Source: Kryptolebias marmoratus
Lineage: Eukaryota > Chordata > Actinopteri > Cyprinodontiformes > Rivulidae
Length of the DNA: 64,000 nt
Direction: 5' to 3'
Assembly (NCBI RefSeq): GCF_001649575.2
Contig: NC_051444.1
Coordinates: 21,688,425 to 21,752,424 of the forward strand
The position numbers were made by a program, and so were the translations under genes. A model generated the notes under the pieces. It did no database searches and was not told where the DNA came from. It was given only the letters and a program-made list of their open reading frames with translations. This document shows, piece by piece, positions 39,736-52,090 of this stretch. The stretch's first letter is position 1. Each line of letters begins with the position of its first letter.

Positions 39736-40130
39736 CACACGGGCGACAGTGCTAACCATAACCCTGAAAAACATTTTACTCACATTGATTTGTAATTTCC
39801 TTTCACTCTTCTGCTCAGCTTCTTCTGATTCATAATGCTTTGCAGGTACATTACATCTCATAGCACACTGGTGACAATCTTATGCTTCATTTACCTCGCA
39901 TTGAGCCAATGTGCTGTTTTGTTTCGGTCTCAGGTGAGAAAATTTACAGGTGAAGAAATTGGATTTAGGCTCCTCCAGTTTGCCTCCGAAGAGTCTAAAG
40001 CCTAATTGTTTATCAAAACAAGTTGCAAGGATCTAAAGCCATTAGTGCTCATGTGTTAAGTTTGGGGAAGCTCTGAAAGGCAACTGGGAAAAGAAAAAAA
40101 CATTCAGCAGTGACCCATTTAATAAGTCTG

Positions 40131-40148
40131 AAAAAAAAAAAAAAAAAA
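40131..40148. repeat. Poly-A run
   Basis: This is a run of 18 A. No retroposon body is recognisable immediately 5' of it. Confidence 0.8.
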
Positions 40149-40569
40149 TTCTTTGACTTTTTGACTTGTCGAAGAAAGAGAAAAACTTTTATTTCGTGTT
40201 GAGCCCCGAGAGATATGTCTTTAGTCTAACAGACACTATGAAGTGTGTGGTTTTGTAAAACCTACTGTGGCCACAAGAGGGCTTTATGCACCTCTGGCCC
40301 GTCCTGATGTCACATGCAGATGTTTTGAAAATGAACGATACTGTTCAGTGAAGCCACATTACATGGACCAGTTTTATCATCAGTGGCAAAAACAAACAAA
40401 TAAACAAACAAAAAACCAGGTAAAATAGTGCAGGGATTTAAAAAAAAACCTGTCCAGGTTTTTATCGTCCGATGTCATGAAAGGCGGGTGGTTATGACAT
40501 TGCCTGAGTCTGTGTTTGTTTGTGTATTTGCCTGTTAGCACAATGTTTTTTGAATCACTGGGCAAATTT

Positions 40570-40920
40570 GAATAAAATCCTCAGAACACAATAACTGGAT
40601 GCACATCTACAACTTTTAGAATCAACTCGGGTAAAGATGGCTGCCACAACTCATCAACCTTAGCCAACACATAAATAGCTATAACTCTGTCAATTTCACA
40701 GACATTGAGCTAAAAATATTTTTTGTGGTAGTAGCTTAGAGTCATCTCCAAAATAACTCATTAAGCATTAGATTGATTTCAGTCATTAATGTTTGGATCA
40801 TTTGATTAAACATGGCAAGCCACAGCCAATCAACCTTAATACAACACAAACATATTGAGGTAAAATTTGACAAGGTAGTAGCTGAGAGTTATTTATTATA
40901 CATCCTCCTAAAGATCACAC
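40570..40920. repeat. Second locus of the ~245-bp repeat family
   Basis: It shares AAGATGGCTGCCACAACTCA, TCAACCTTAGCCAACACA, TATAACTCTGTCAATTTCACAG and GTGGTAGTAGCT with the array at 24.9-26.1 kb. About one and a half diverged units are present. Confidence 0.7.
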
Positions 40921-41536
40921 ATCTTTTTTTTAAAATAAACTTTGGGATGCAATGCTAGTACCTCATTTCAGCAGCTCAGTCATTGACAGTTGTTTAAATG
41001 TCTAAATTTCTTTTTTTATCCTCAAACATTTTATTCTCAAAGTCTCTCCTCATTGTAGAAGCCCGATGAAGTTTTGCTGAAATTTGGCAGAGACTGGTCA
41101 CTGCAAAAGCGAGCAACTGTACAGCTCTGTGCAAATGAAAAGCATTCATTCGCAAAGTTAATGCTATCTTGTTTAAATCTGAGCTTTGTCCTCTTTGAGC
41201 TGTGATGTAGACTGGGTCAGACTCCCAACATTAACTTTACACAGGTGCCTGGTGGAGGCACAAAGACAAGCAGCTCAGGACTGCCTCCAAACACACCAGC
41301 TGCAATTCTGTGGGTCACAGACAGACACAGACAGAGGGCACATCAACCCAAACCTACTGGGCTGGAAGTAATCAGGGTTAATGACCAAGACTGCACACCA
41401 AAGAAGAGATGCCCGATAAGGTGTCAGACAGTATTTACACAGCACTGCAGTTGTGTCTCTGAAGTTCTGTGCGGACAAAGATTTTGTTTTAGAATAAAAA
41501 AAAGCAGAGAGTTGATGGATTAAATTAATGCATTAA
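40921..41536. other. Intergenic, no gene recognised
   Basis: Only short unsupported ORFs are present. Nothing is recognised. Confidence 0.4.
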
Positions 41537-41870
41537 ATTAAGAAACAAACCCACAGTGCCGCATAACCAGGGGGAAATCAGACAGGACTGACTGTGAAAT
41601 ACAAAATAACAACAGAAAAAAATCCACCAAAAATCTGCCAATAAACAGTAAAATGAAGAAAACAAAACCCCTAGTGAGCACACAGTATGTAATGAGAGAG
41701 GTGAGTGAACAGGTTGATGCGGCTGAGTTAATGAGAACGTGGGAACAGGCACATGGTAATCTGAAGACAACAGAGGGATAATCGAGGTGAGGGTGCAGGG
41801 TCAGGTTATAAAGAAGAGCAAGCCCAGAAACAGAGCAGAACAAAGGACTATAACAAGACAAGAGGCATGA
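41537..41870 (-). repeat. Probable interspersed repeat, family uncertain
   Basis: The minus strand has the CACCT- and TTCTC-rich text often seen in the 3' parts of fish non-LTR elements. Long open frames in two phases reflect T-richness rather than coding. Family assignment is a guess. Confidence 0.3.
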
Positions 41871-44269
41871 AAAATAAAGATCTTAGAAAATAAAACATGA
41901 AGCCGAGCAGATACTAACAAAAGTACAAGAAGATATGATCAAAGGCAGAGAACACCAACAATTCAGAAAAAGAATAATGAAACCAGAAGAAATTCTTAAG
42001 CATTTCAAACACCCGACCGTAACGATGCCACATCTGACACGTACTATACGCCTGCACAGGTGTGTGTTTCTTTCCATATTTACAAAACCTCAATATACAT
42101 GCAAATCAGAGCAGAAATATGAAATGTATAAATGTGATTATGCACGTTCGGGTATGCGATAAAGTCACCAACAGATGTTCGCAGCACACCTGGTTCTAAA
42201 ACGAACTCTGGTCCACCCTCCTCTGTACGTCTTACCTTCACTTCCCCAGAGTGACAAGATGGGCTCGGTGTGGGCTGCCCACTCATAAACACGGCAACCC
42301 CACCCCACACACACATGTTAATGAGATGCAGAACTCTGATGCTAAATCCTTGCAGCGGAGTGCTGCACGGAGATTTTCTCCACTAAATGTGATTTCTGCC
42401 AGCAATGCCCATCTCAGCTTTATGCCACATTTCTATTTAATGTGTTTTGCTTCTCCTGCTCTCTGCACCTCACACATCTCTATAAAGCACAGTTCATGAA
42501 TAAATTGGTGAGGTGTCAGGGTCTCAGCTCAATTTGCCACAAGTTTGGATTTTGTGAAATTTTTGTCAGCTCTTGGCAGGAAGAGTCATTGACAAAAGAC
42601 ACTTGGTTTTGAGGATACACGGACAATGACGTATGTAACATATATTTATAAACCATATTCAGTAAGCGTTTTCTCTGAGCGAAGTCGTTCCTACAGCCAT
42701 TTGCTTCAGCTGAATGAAGTCTTCCTTTGACATAATGTCTGTCATCTTTAGAATTTATGATAAATTACATTTAGTCCGCCAGTTCACATCTTTTGTGATA
42801 ATCCTGTCATCTACCCTCTTGAAAATAGTCAAATAAACAATACTGCATAGAAGTCAACATTCTGTTCAACTGATATTAAAATGAATAATAGAAAAACAGA
42901 TATTTTGTAAAAAATATGTAAAGATGATGCTTATGATAGGAGTCCAAAATCTTGAATGATAAATCCAGAGTTTGATTTTTTTCTAATAATCCCAAATGGA
43001 CTCCGTTTGCCCCCAGTTGACGGCTTTAGGGTGGCTGACTTTTTTACTGTAATTTATTTATGTCCTCTGCCTCTCTTCTGCTCTCAAGTCAAGATGAAGA
43101 GAAAAAAAGAAAATCAAAGCCTAAACTATCTCATAGTTGAAATTAAGCAAGTGTCATTGAACTAGATAAATCACAAAACACTTTTGTTTATGTTTTTTGG
43201 TGGCTGATAGCATCTCCAATACACAAACTGTTGAGGCTTTTGATTTTGAGTACGCAAACCTTTGTTGCTGCTTGAGCATTTTGAAAAATGGTTTTAATTA
43301 TCTTTAGTCTGGCAGGTGTGGTGCAGAGAAAACACTGTTTAATAACCACCCACTCCTAAAAGGAATGTCCTTTTAGTGTTTCAGAAGCGTTCTTTAGAAA
43401 AACAGCAGCTCCGGCTTGCTAACGTGAGTTAGCTTAGTTAATTGTACAGTCAAAGGTTATAAATGTTAGCAGTCATCTTCAGACGTGCCATGAAATCTAA
43501 GTAAAAAAAAAAAAAAAAAAATCCAAGAGTGCTTTAGCTCGAATGTTTCCTCTTTCCTCGTCTGCTTGACTTGCTGCTGGAATATTGACATAAATTTGGG
43601 CTCCGAGGTGGGGGTGGGGATCAGGTAACAGTAAAACTGATTGACAGCAGTGGGAGGTTTGTTTAAGGACTAAGAATGAAAGCAAAAATGTAAAATATAT
43701 GTAATATGGACTGCATTCAACCCTTCCCCTTCACAACCTTATGTTTTCACCTCAAGTCTTATTTGAGGAGGGGGTCAAAGCCTCCTTTTACCCCCTTTAC
43801 TCGAACCATTGTGGTCATGGTCATCTGTTACTCTGCAGATGATCACACAGTGTACCAAAGTCTGAACTCCAACCCACTCAAGACTTTCTAAAGCCCCCCA
43901 CCAGCTTTTCTGAATTCTTGTTAGGCTGCATTATTAAAAACACAAGGTTAAAGTTTGGTTGCGAAAAAATATTAATGAAAAGGTTTAGAAATGAAAGGTT
44001 TAGGCATAATAAATCCATAGCTGAGTTCAGAAAATGAAAATTGATGGCTTGCAACCACACCATGCAAATGTGGCTTCAAACGAAACAAAAAGGCAACGTG
44101 AAATGTTGCCATCTGACAATTACTGAGCTTTTATTGTAACATGTCGTGCAATCACAGATATTAGGGACTAAGCAGTGAGACTAGGCTGGTAGAAAATGTG
44201 AAGGTACTGACGGGCATCATAAGTAGTGTTATTTGAGCTCACATGAATCTTTCAAAATGCCTGCTTATT
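41871..44269. other. Intergenic, no gene recognised
   Basis: No coding family, RNA gene or named mobile element is seen. A poly-A run lies at about 43,502-43,520. Confidence 0.45.
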
Positions 44270-44720
44270 ATTTAAAATACATATTTTCTCCTTGAATAGA
44301 CAGATACATTTTGCATCAATAATGTAGATGAGTGTGATGCTATAAAAAGATGATTTCCTGAACCTTTCTGTCTGGGCACCACAGCGTCAAAACTGACTGT
44401 GTCCTTCAAGACCTTCGCCTAAAAAGGATTTAAAGAACCAGCAAATATTCACCAGCTTCATTTGGAGAGGCAGTTACGTCTTTATTAAGAGGATATAATG
44501 ATTCCTTTTTTCAAAATGAATCCCATAGCACAGAGGTTACACTGCTGCTCAGCCCATTTGTGCCTTCATCATCCCCCATCTCTCCTTCTCTTGGACTCTT
44601 TATCAGCGAGGGCCAGACAATTAGCCCCTCCTGAGGGAGATGAGCAGAGAAGCGTCTGTTGAGAAACTCGTCCTCAGCCATTTCATCACTGCATCTTCAG
44701 CACCTGTTTTAGACAAAGAT
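44270..44720. promoter_or_regulatory. Candidate conserved non-coding block
   Basis: The sequence is unique and non-coding, with an ACAATTAGCCCCTCCTGAGG core near 44,618, T/A-rich homeobox-like sites and balanced composition. No conservation evidence was available. Confidence 0.25.
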
Positions 44721-45339
44721 TAAAAAGAAAAAAAGCTGGAGTCCAGTGAAAAAAGCTATGCTGCAAGGTTGGGAGTAGTTCACTGTGAGTTTTACAGTTC
44801 TTCTCTTATAACAGAATATCTCATGGATTTGTTTCAGTATTAGTTTACAACAGTGAATTGCTATATTTCCTTGACTTCACTCTGCCAGCAATAAAAACAC
44901 CATGTAAATTCAGAACTATGCAGAAAAAAGATACTTGACTTTCCCGACAAGGTGTGAAAGAAAATACATCCTGAAGGTTTGCCACGTTTATAGCAAACAT
45001 TAAATAATATGAAACATTTCTGTGGAAAAGACTTCCCCAAATTCTGCAACATTAAAGAAAGCCCTAACCTTGATTAATCTCATCATTTTAACTACAATTG
45101 AACAACTTCTGGCAATCGATAAAAAAAATTGTGTTTTGAAATATGTTATTATGCTGAAACCACAATATTGCTGGTTGAGAAGAGGTCAAAATCCAATAAT
45201 ATCATCGTTAATATCCTGGTTCATTTGTGCTGACTGTCTCAACCATCTCTAATCAATCCCCCGTCTTTCCAGATACATCTCATTTGGTCACATCTTAAGT
45301 GCTTGGGAATAATTTGGACAAATCAGGTTATAAATCTAA

Positions 45340-45859
45340 AATGATCGGTCCTTTCCTCTCGGCGAAGTCAGATGCGCACACGGTGGTTATCGACGACAGT
45401 CATGCAGAACCAAGATTCATTGCTGATTATGATACAGCACCATCATCAGTCCATGCCTCACAGCACCACTTCAGACACAGCTGCTTCTGCTCTGGCGTTA
45501 GTGGCAGCCTCCACGTAGCCCGGCTGATATCAGAGGTTGAGACGTGTTGTTGGATCACATGGAATGTTGTAAAGAGTCCAATACCTGTGTCCAGATGGAA
45601 GGCACAGATGGCATGGAGTTCTGTGATGCTCGGGGCACAATAACAATCACCCCTTGGTGCGGTGTGTTGGGCAACAAGAACCTTCACGGCATGTTTAGAT
45701 GGTCTCACATACCCTCTTGGTTCCAACATCAGTTCACTATGACATCTGTAGCTCACTTGTCTCCCAGATACGACCACAAGGCTTCATACAAACCCACAGT
45801 GTGACCCCATCAAACTCCATCAAATTCTGGTAATTCTGTCTAATTTGTCTATGAGGCAT
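45340..45859 (-). pseudogene. Tc1-type transposase relic, N-terminal half
   Basis: The reading starts MPHRQIRQNYQNLMEFDGVT at 45859, matching the start of a common fish Tc1 transposase. It continues in shifted frames with a SSLS-like region, then VIQQHVSTSDISRATWRLPL and TPEQKQLCLKWC. A diverged DES.F motif with frame breaks follows near 45,420. The catalytic C-terminal half is absent. The copy is dead through frameshifts, stops and truncation. Confidence 0.75.
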
Positions 45860-46080
45860 CTTCTGTGTCCGGGGACCTTCACTCTCTGTTTTAACTGATA
45901 GCCACTCCAGCAACTGCCTGATAACACTGTCACTCCCACTCATGACGCCACAACTTATGTCCTTTGGTCCCTAGATGTGCCGGCTCTCCAAAAATCAAAT
46001 CATTTACATGCTCATTAAAGGCAACCATTCCTTCTCTGTGCTCAACTTTTTTTCCGAGTACAGGATTCCACAATGATCCC
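45860..46080 (-). mobile_element. 5' non-coding part of the Tc1-type relic
   Basis: Sequence immediately upstream of the relic start (GATAACACTGTCACTCCCAC, TTATGTCCTTTGGTCCCTAG) recurs in diverged form at 54,287-54,390. It is therefore part of the same element family, not host DNA. Confidence 0.6.
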
Positions 46081-46533
46081 GTTTCATTCTCTCCTTCTGA
46101 ACCACATTGGACAGGCCCAGCAAGTTGCTGCACATAATATGCACATAAACCGTATCTCTTACAATACAAACCCCCCTAAAAGGAACAGATGGCTCTCTAT
46201 TCAGCGCAAGAAATCCTAAGTGTGCAATCAAGGAAGATTGTAATAATTTTACTGCTTTGTTTCTACATATGGTTGTAATTTCCAGCTTGTAGTGTAATGA
46301 CATTTTTGCTCTTTTGTTTATACAACATTGTGTCATAGTGTTAATAAAGAATAATTTAAAAAAATGTTTCAGTAAAGATAAAAAAATGACAGAATGTGAA
46401 TTTTCTCCCCATTGTCTGTTGGTGATTAAAGTAATTCTCAAGAACGGTCTCTGTGGACTGGAGGTGTATGTGTTGGTGGGCTCAATCAGGATTTTGTTTC
46501 AAGGCATAAATTTAGGCACTATCAGATGAATAA

Positions 46534-46645
46534 ATCATCCATCCATCCATTTTCTTTTCCTGCTTGTTCTGCTCAGGGTCACTGAGGAGCTGGTGCCTTT
46601 CTCCAGAGGTCATTGTGTGCAAGTCTATCACAGGGAGATGAACAT
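46534..46645 (-). repeat. V-SINE/LINE-type tail fragment
   Basis: It shows CATCCATCCATCCATTTTCT, then GCTCAGGGTCACTGAGGAGC and GTGCCTTTCTCCAGAGGTCA, the reverse-oriented tail of the family also seen at 39,588 and 31,740. Confidence 0.65.
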
Positions 46646-48291
46646 ATCAGATAAACCAAAATAGAAATAAAAATATATGCAGTAAACCATCAGTAGCGGG
46701 TAGTAATGAAGTTTTATTTCTGCATTTACCCCACAGAATTAAAAACAAAAAAAACAAATAAAAATAAGCATTTCCACAGCATGTGTCTACATCTGTGCTC
46801 CGTGAACAGATGTGGGCTCCTGTTGTTTGGACAAAAAATGAGGGGAAACAACTTTTATTTCCTGCCAAAAAAATACAAAACCAAACAATCACCTGCCTGC
46901 TTCATAACTGGCTCCAACAAGTTAATCTGGGATGATACTGTTGCCTCCATTGTGTTCTCTGTTTTCATCCAACTGTTCAGGATACATCATGGTATTTAGG
47001 GAGCTGGCTCGTGAGTCTTTCACGGGGGCTCAGGGTGGCTTGATGCAAAATTCTCTTCATAGTTCACCCACTTTGAAGCAAAAGCCAGGACATTAGGAAG
47101 CAAACTATAAACCAAGGCTCTAAATGTGCCAGAAAATATTGTTTTCTTATACTTTTTTTTAATACAAGGAAAAACAAAAACATTTATATTCCGAAATCAA
47201 CATTAGGGAAACATTTATCTCTAGATAACGAGAGATTATGAATCACTTGTGGCAAAATGCGCAACTTAACATACTTCATTTTTATGTTTTACTCACCAGT
47301 CATTTTAACTTCTACATATTTTTAAAGCAAGCACAGCCAATTTTTTTGAAAATGAAAGGGAATGCCAACTATACACAATAAAGACCAGCACTATTTTGTA
47401 TTCATTGTAGCTCCAGAAGCACTTGTTTCTGGTCCAACAGACTGCATTTAGACAGACCTGTTCCAACTGGTGCATACATTTTATTGTCTTCTAACAGGTG
47501 AGCTCAGCTATTTCTAGATCATTGAAAGTTGGGTATTGACAAGCTGGATTCGGCTGAAATGACCAGTGATTACCCCACACGCTGCTGCATTAGTTACACT
47601 GGACTGTGGAAAACCATGTCAGCCACAGTCAGCATGGAGCGTATTAGCCAAATTAAAATGCACCATTGCCTGGGTCTCTTTTTTAAACAGGCTTTAAAGT
47701 GTTTCTTAATATATGCCCTTTTTTTTCTTAAATAATTCTCAGTTTTCAGAACATAGTGATAAATGCAGTGGCGCCTCGAGTTGTATGAGCCTTAGACTCG
47801 TGATGGATACGAACAACTGTTTTTGAGGTGACATTTTCATCAATGAATTGCTCAGGCGGGCTCATCAATATCTTGTGGAGTTAACCGATGTGATGTCCTT
47901 CGTGAGGCTTTCCACACTAAAACAGACATCGGTGACATTTAAAAATAAAATGGAGATCCAAATGAATTGTCTGAACACTTTGTAATGAACAACAGAGAGC
48001 AGTTGATGATCCAAATGTTTGATTGATAGATTTATGTATATATTTTGTTTTTTGCTATTTTTGCTGTTCCTGTTCCCAACAATGAATGAGAAGCGACTAA
48101 CAGGCAGCCTACAACCCTATTTGTAGTTGTCTTTTTTTTTTTTTTTTTTTTACATGATAAGCCAGCAAATTCCTGATGAGATTGGAAGTATTAAAATGGG
48201 TTTTTATTGTTTTCTTTCACAATGAATGTCTTCGGCAAATAATGGGCAAAACGGCAAACTCGGGATCTTTTTCCAGCAACTGGTGAAAGTG
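46646..48291. other. Intergenic, no gene recognised
   Basis: No feature is recognised apart from a T20 run at 48,132-48,151. Confidence 0.45.
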
Positions 48292-48535
48292 CGGGCTGCA
48301 CGGTGGAGCAGCTGGTTAGCATCTGGGTTCGACTCCCTGCTGGGTCCTATAAATGTGGAATTAGCATGTTTTCCACATGTTTGTGTGGGTTTCCTCCACT
48401 ATTCAAAAACATGCTTGTTAGGTTGATTGGCGACTCTAAATCAACTCTTGGTGTGAGTGTGAGCGCGTTTGTGGTTCTCAGGCTCCTACAACGATCAAGC
48501 ACATATTGAAAATGGATAGATGGCGGGTATAACCG
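48292..48535 (+). mobile_element. V-SINE-like retroposon copy
   Basis: The 5' part GGGCTGCACGGTGGAGCAGC and GGGTTCGACTCCCTGCTGGG resembles a tRNA-derived head with a B-box. It is followed by the conserved central region (GCATGTTTTCCACATGTTTG, ACATGCTTGTTAGGTTGATT) and a tail ending AATGGATAGATGG. This is typical of DANA/HE1-type fish V-SINEs. Confidence 0.75.
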
Positions 48536-48732
48536 GTAAAGCTGCTTTAGGTGTGGTGTGAAACTTTTGCATCATTTATTTGGTTCTTCAGATTTTTTTT
48601 CTTAAAAATCAGTGGCTGAGTAATCCAAGCACCCTTTGTCAGTGATTTAACCAGAGTCTTTTCATAGTTTCAAAACAAACTCTTACATTTCTGGGAAAAA
48701 AACAAATATACCACATAAGTTGTGCTAAATAA

Positions 48733-50330
48733 TTATTTATAATCGTTCTCACCAGTAGAATCTTCGAAAATTCTGAATCGGTTGACGATGTCTTCTCCTC
48801 TGCTGCCATTTTTCATTGGCAGATGGGAAATGATGATTGTCTGAATGCCTGTTGAGCAAAATGGACCTGAACAACCCTTCAATTTCAGCCTCATCATGTG
48901 GGCGAGCAGGATGAGCCCCAGCAGTGACACTATCACTCCCAAGGCAAAAAACCAATTTCTTTTTAGAGCTCAGCAAACCCAGATGCAATTTGATGATGGG
49001 AAAATTTCTGAGACTGAGTGGATGACAGTTACTTACCTCCTTCTCAAATGACACTTTGTTGAAATTTACAAGCAGGGCACCTTTTTCCTCCAGCTCTGTG
49101 ATTCCTGTCTCTCCACGCCACATCTCATTTCTATATCAGCTGCAAGCTTGTGACATAATGGATGCTGCATTGATTCCTTCACCCCCAGGAAAACAGAAAA
49201 GAAATACAGACACACACAGTTACTTCAGATTGATACAAATCCATCCTCTTTTTCCACATACTTTACTGTCTGCTGCTTTTAAAATAAATACAATTAACAT
49301 TTCTCTCTTGTTTAAAAAAAAAGTACAGCAAAACATATCCATCTATAATTAAACTACAATAACAAATGACAGGATTTAACACTGATCATGTTTTCAGGAA
49401 ACAATAAAGTGCTTTTGGGGATTTTCTGAACCAATAGAAAAAAGAAACAAATGCCAAATACTAGTTTTTCTGTTTCTGTTTTCAAAAGACAATCTTCCAC
49501 GAAGCAGAGACAGAAACACAAACCACCTCTGTTCGTCGGGAGACTCTGGGATAGTAGGTCATGTACAGTGATGTAGAATTTGTCAGCCGGTAACCTTACT
49601 CTGAAATAAAAAAACGTCACATTGTTCTGCCTTTTTCTCCCAGTTTGAACTGTAGTGTCCTACAGGCCGTGTGTCAAACAAAAAGTTTATTAAACTTTAG
49701 AAAGGTATCTCTTCCCTATATATATATAAATATATAGATAGATAGATATAAAATCAAGTAGCGTTTGTTTCAATTAATTTGAAACTGATTTGGTACAAAA
49801 TTAAAAAGAAGTACAGACCTAAAAATCATCTTCCCAATGTGAAAGGACAAAGTGTTAAACACTCACTCTTAGCTTCTTACCAGGATGAATCCTAGTGTGA
49901 AAGAATCATGCTTGATTTCTGGAATGTTGATTAAATAAAATTGACATGGCATCTCAAAACGCTGATTATAAGATACAAGTTCTTGCCATACCAGAACGTC
50001 TTGTCTTCCTCCGCTGCTCTGTGATCACTCTGTGACAGCTGAGCTTTGCAACACAACTGATTTGAAACAACCTGTTAGGTCTTTAAGCTTGTTTGTTATT
50101 CTGAATTGCTATTAATGTTTGTTTGATGTAGAGTTCTTAAATGTGTAGTATTTTATTGTGCCTATTTTCTGTCACGGCAGTTAGCAAATGGAGAAAAAAA
50201 AATGTGTCTACTTCTAGGTGGGAGAGGTGATCACCTGTGACTAAGAATGGAAACATGCTTGATCATGTCTTCCCGTGTGAGCTCTGCCATTTGTCATTTT
50301 TCACCTGTCCATTAAACTGACTGTACACGC
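48733..50330 (-). pseudogene. Weak exon-like cluster, possible decayed membrane-protein gene
   Basis: Four minus-strand patches look exon-like. One at about 50,345-50,305 reads DGRSLYHSVYSQFNGQ between an acceptor and a GTGAAA donor. One at 49,600-49,527 follows a strong acceptor (TTTTTTTATTTCAG) and reads VRLPADKFYITVHDLLSQSL. One at about 49,120-49,053 ends in a perfect GGAG|GTAAGT donor (NEMWRGETGITELEEKGALL). One at about 48,960-48,733 reads NWFFALGVIVSLLGLILLA, a membrane helix, with a basic tail and a stop. The phases do not join cleanly: the phase-1 donor at 49,527 leads into a stop in the next patch. It could be a decayed gene, a mis-read gene or chance. I recognise no family with confidence. 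Confidence 0.25.
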
Positions 50331-51970
50331 TGTGGTACAAGCTTCTTCCATCTATAATGCAGATGAAGAAAAGATAAGAACAGACAAAAAAAAGACCACA
50401 GGTCAAACCAGAAGCAGAAGAGGAAATAATTACAAAACATATCATTGTTTTGTGCATAATATATGTGAGGAGGCTTGCTTTTAGCAATAATTGGATATCT
50501 GTGTAAAATCCCTGGTGGGAAATTATTTTAACTTTGTTTCTTCTTCTTGTCTTTTAAGTAGACAGTTCACAGAGTGGAAAGCTATGGTGAACTACAAACA
50601 CAAGCGTGTGCACACATGGATGCTGTGCCAAACGTCTGTACCATGACCATATGGTACAAATACATGTACTGTTCCACCTCTACTTTATAGTCTGTGAACT
50701 ATGAACAACAAAAACATGCTCTAACATGAAGGTCTGCTGTCTGCCTGCCATGAAAGATTTATTTTTTTTCTATAACTTCCAAAAGTACCAATTTGTCAAA
50801 TTTATTATTTTTTTTCGGGTAATCCAAATGTTTGGATGCCAGAGGCACAGATTTTCCAAGACACAGTTTTATGCTTTATGATCTGTTTTTATTTCTATTT
50901 TTATTTTTATCATCACCCCTACATCAAAACCTAGTGGACGTAGATGTCAGCAGCAGAAGTTTAAGAAGCTGCATTTGTTAAGAAATTAGCCATCAGGTTC
51001 TCGCTGGTGAATAGTTACCAGGCAGAAGGTCAGATGAAAACTGTAATGACAGTTCTCCATGTTTGCTATATTATGTGTGCATGTGGGATGTTTTAAAGTG
51101 CTCTCTGAGGGAAACACCAATTCTAAAATCATGTATTTTGTGCTTGCACCCTCACAAATGGCACTTGCTGAGTTTGTGTTTTCTTATGTTTTTATTATAC
51201 TTCAGGGAGTTCTGCATGGGTGAAAGTTATACATTGGTACCAACTCTGCTGGACTTGAAAAGAAGCTCTTTTCTCACAGTGGTTGCACTAAATCAGTGTG
51301 AGAAAAATGCCCCGCTGAAGCCGCCCTAGTTTTTTTTCTTCTTCCTTTTTTTTTTTTTTTATTAAAGTAGCACTACATTGGTGTATGTATTAAAACAGCA
51401 AACCAGTGTGGCAAAAAAAAAAAAAGCTGAATAAACAAGGTGTCAAAGTTAGGTACACACTTTTGGTTCTACCTCTACAACCCGCTAAGAGGTGGCATCC
51501 GCTTCAGCTCTCTGTCACCCAGTCTTACGAACAGAACACCGAGGCGCAACAAAGGCTCATCACTCCAACTTTAAAAAGACCCCAAAGGAGTTTACAATTT
51601 CCACTTTTCCTTTTTTAAAAAAACTCCAACAAACTGCAAGACACAGCTTTAGCATCCAGCAGTTTTAAAGCAAGTTGCACTTCTAATTGAGCTGGTGTAT
51701 TGTGAAGTAATTACTATATGTGCAGTCAGCATCTTCCCTACAGTACTCAGCAGTCAGAGTGAGCTCAGTTTGGGGATTCAGAGAGAAATTGTTAAAGTCA
51801 AACTAACAGCCATGGAGAGCTGAACCCATTTAAGATCAAATTTCTGTCATCTACAACTCAAATCTCAAAAGATTTATAGGCACTGAAGAGAATTTTTACT
51901 CTGCATTACTTTTGCATCAGATAGTAATTCTGGTAGGTTTTACTTGGTCTGTTTTGGAATATGGTGTTTC
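50331..51970. other. Intergenic, no gene recognised
   Basis: The region has AT-rich DNA with T and A homopolymers near 51,345-51,360 and 51,413-51,425, but no supported feature. Confidence 0.45.
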
Positions 51971-51974
51971 ACAG

Positions 51975-52090
51975 ACAATGGCTTGCACTTGTATAGCGCT
52001 TTATCTACTCCAAGGACTCCAAAAGCGCCTCACACTACAATCATTCACCCATTCATTCACACATTCATACACTAAGCACAATAAGTTGCA
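51975..52090 (+). repeat. Common fish interspersed repeat fragment
   Basis: It contains CACTTGTATAGCGCTTTATC, CCAAAAGCGCCTCACACTAC and CATTCACCCATTCATTCACA, a text found repeatedly in teleost genomes. Family name uncertain. Confidence 0.55.

Noticed and set aside
41525..41861. 107-codon minus-strand ORF
   Set aside because: T-rich repeat-like DNA open in two frames at once, with no domain and no splice support.
46004..46441. 145-codon minus-strand ORF next to the Tc1 relic
   Set aside because: It runs through the element's non-coding flank and shows no protein similarity that I recognise.
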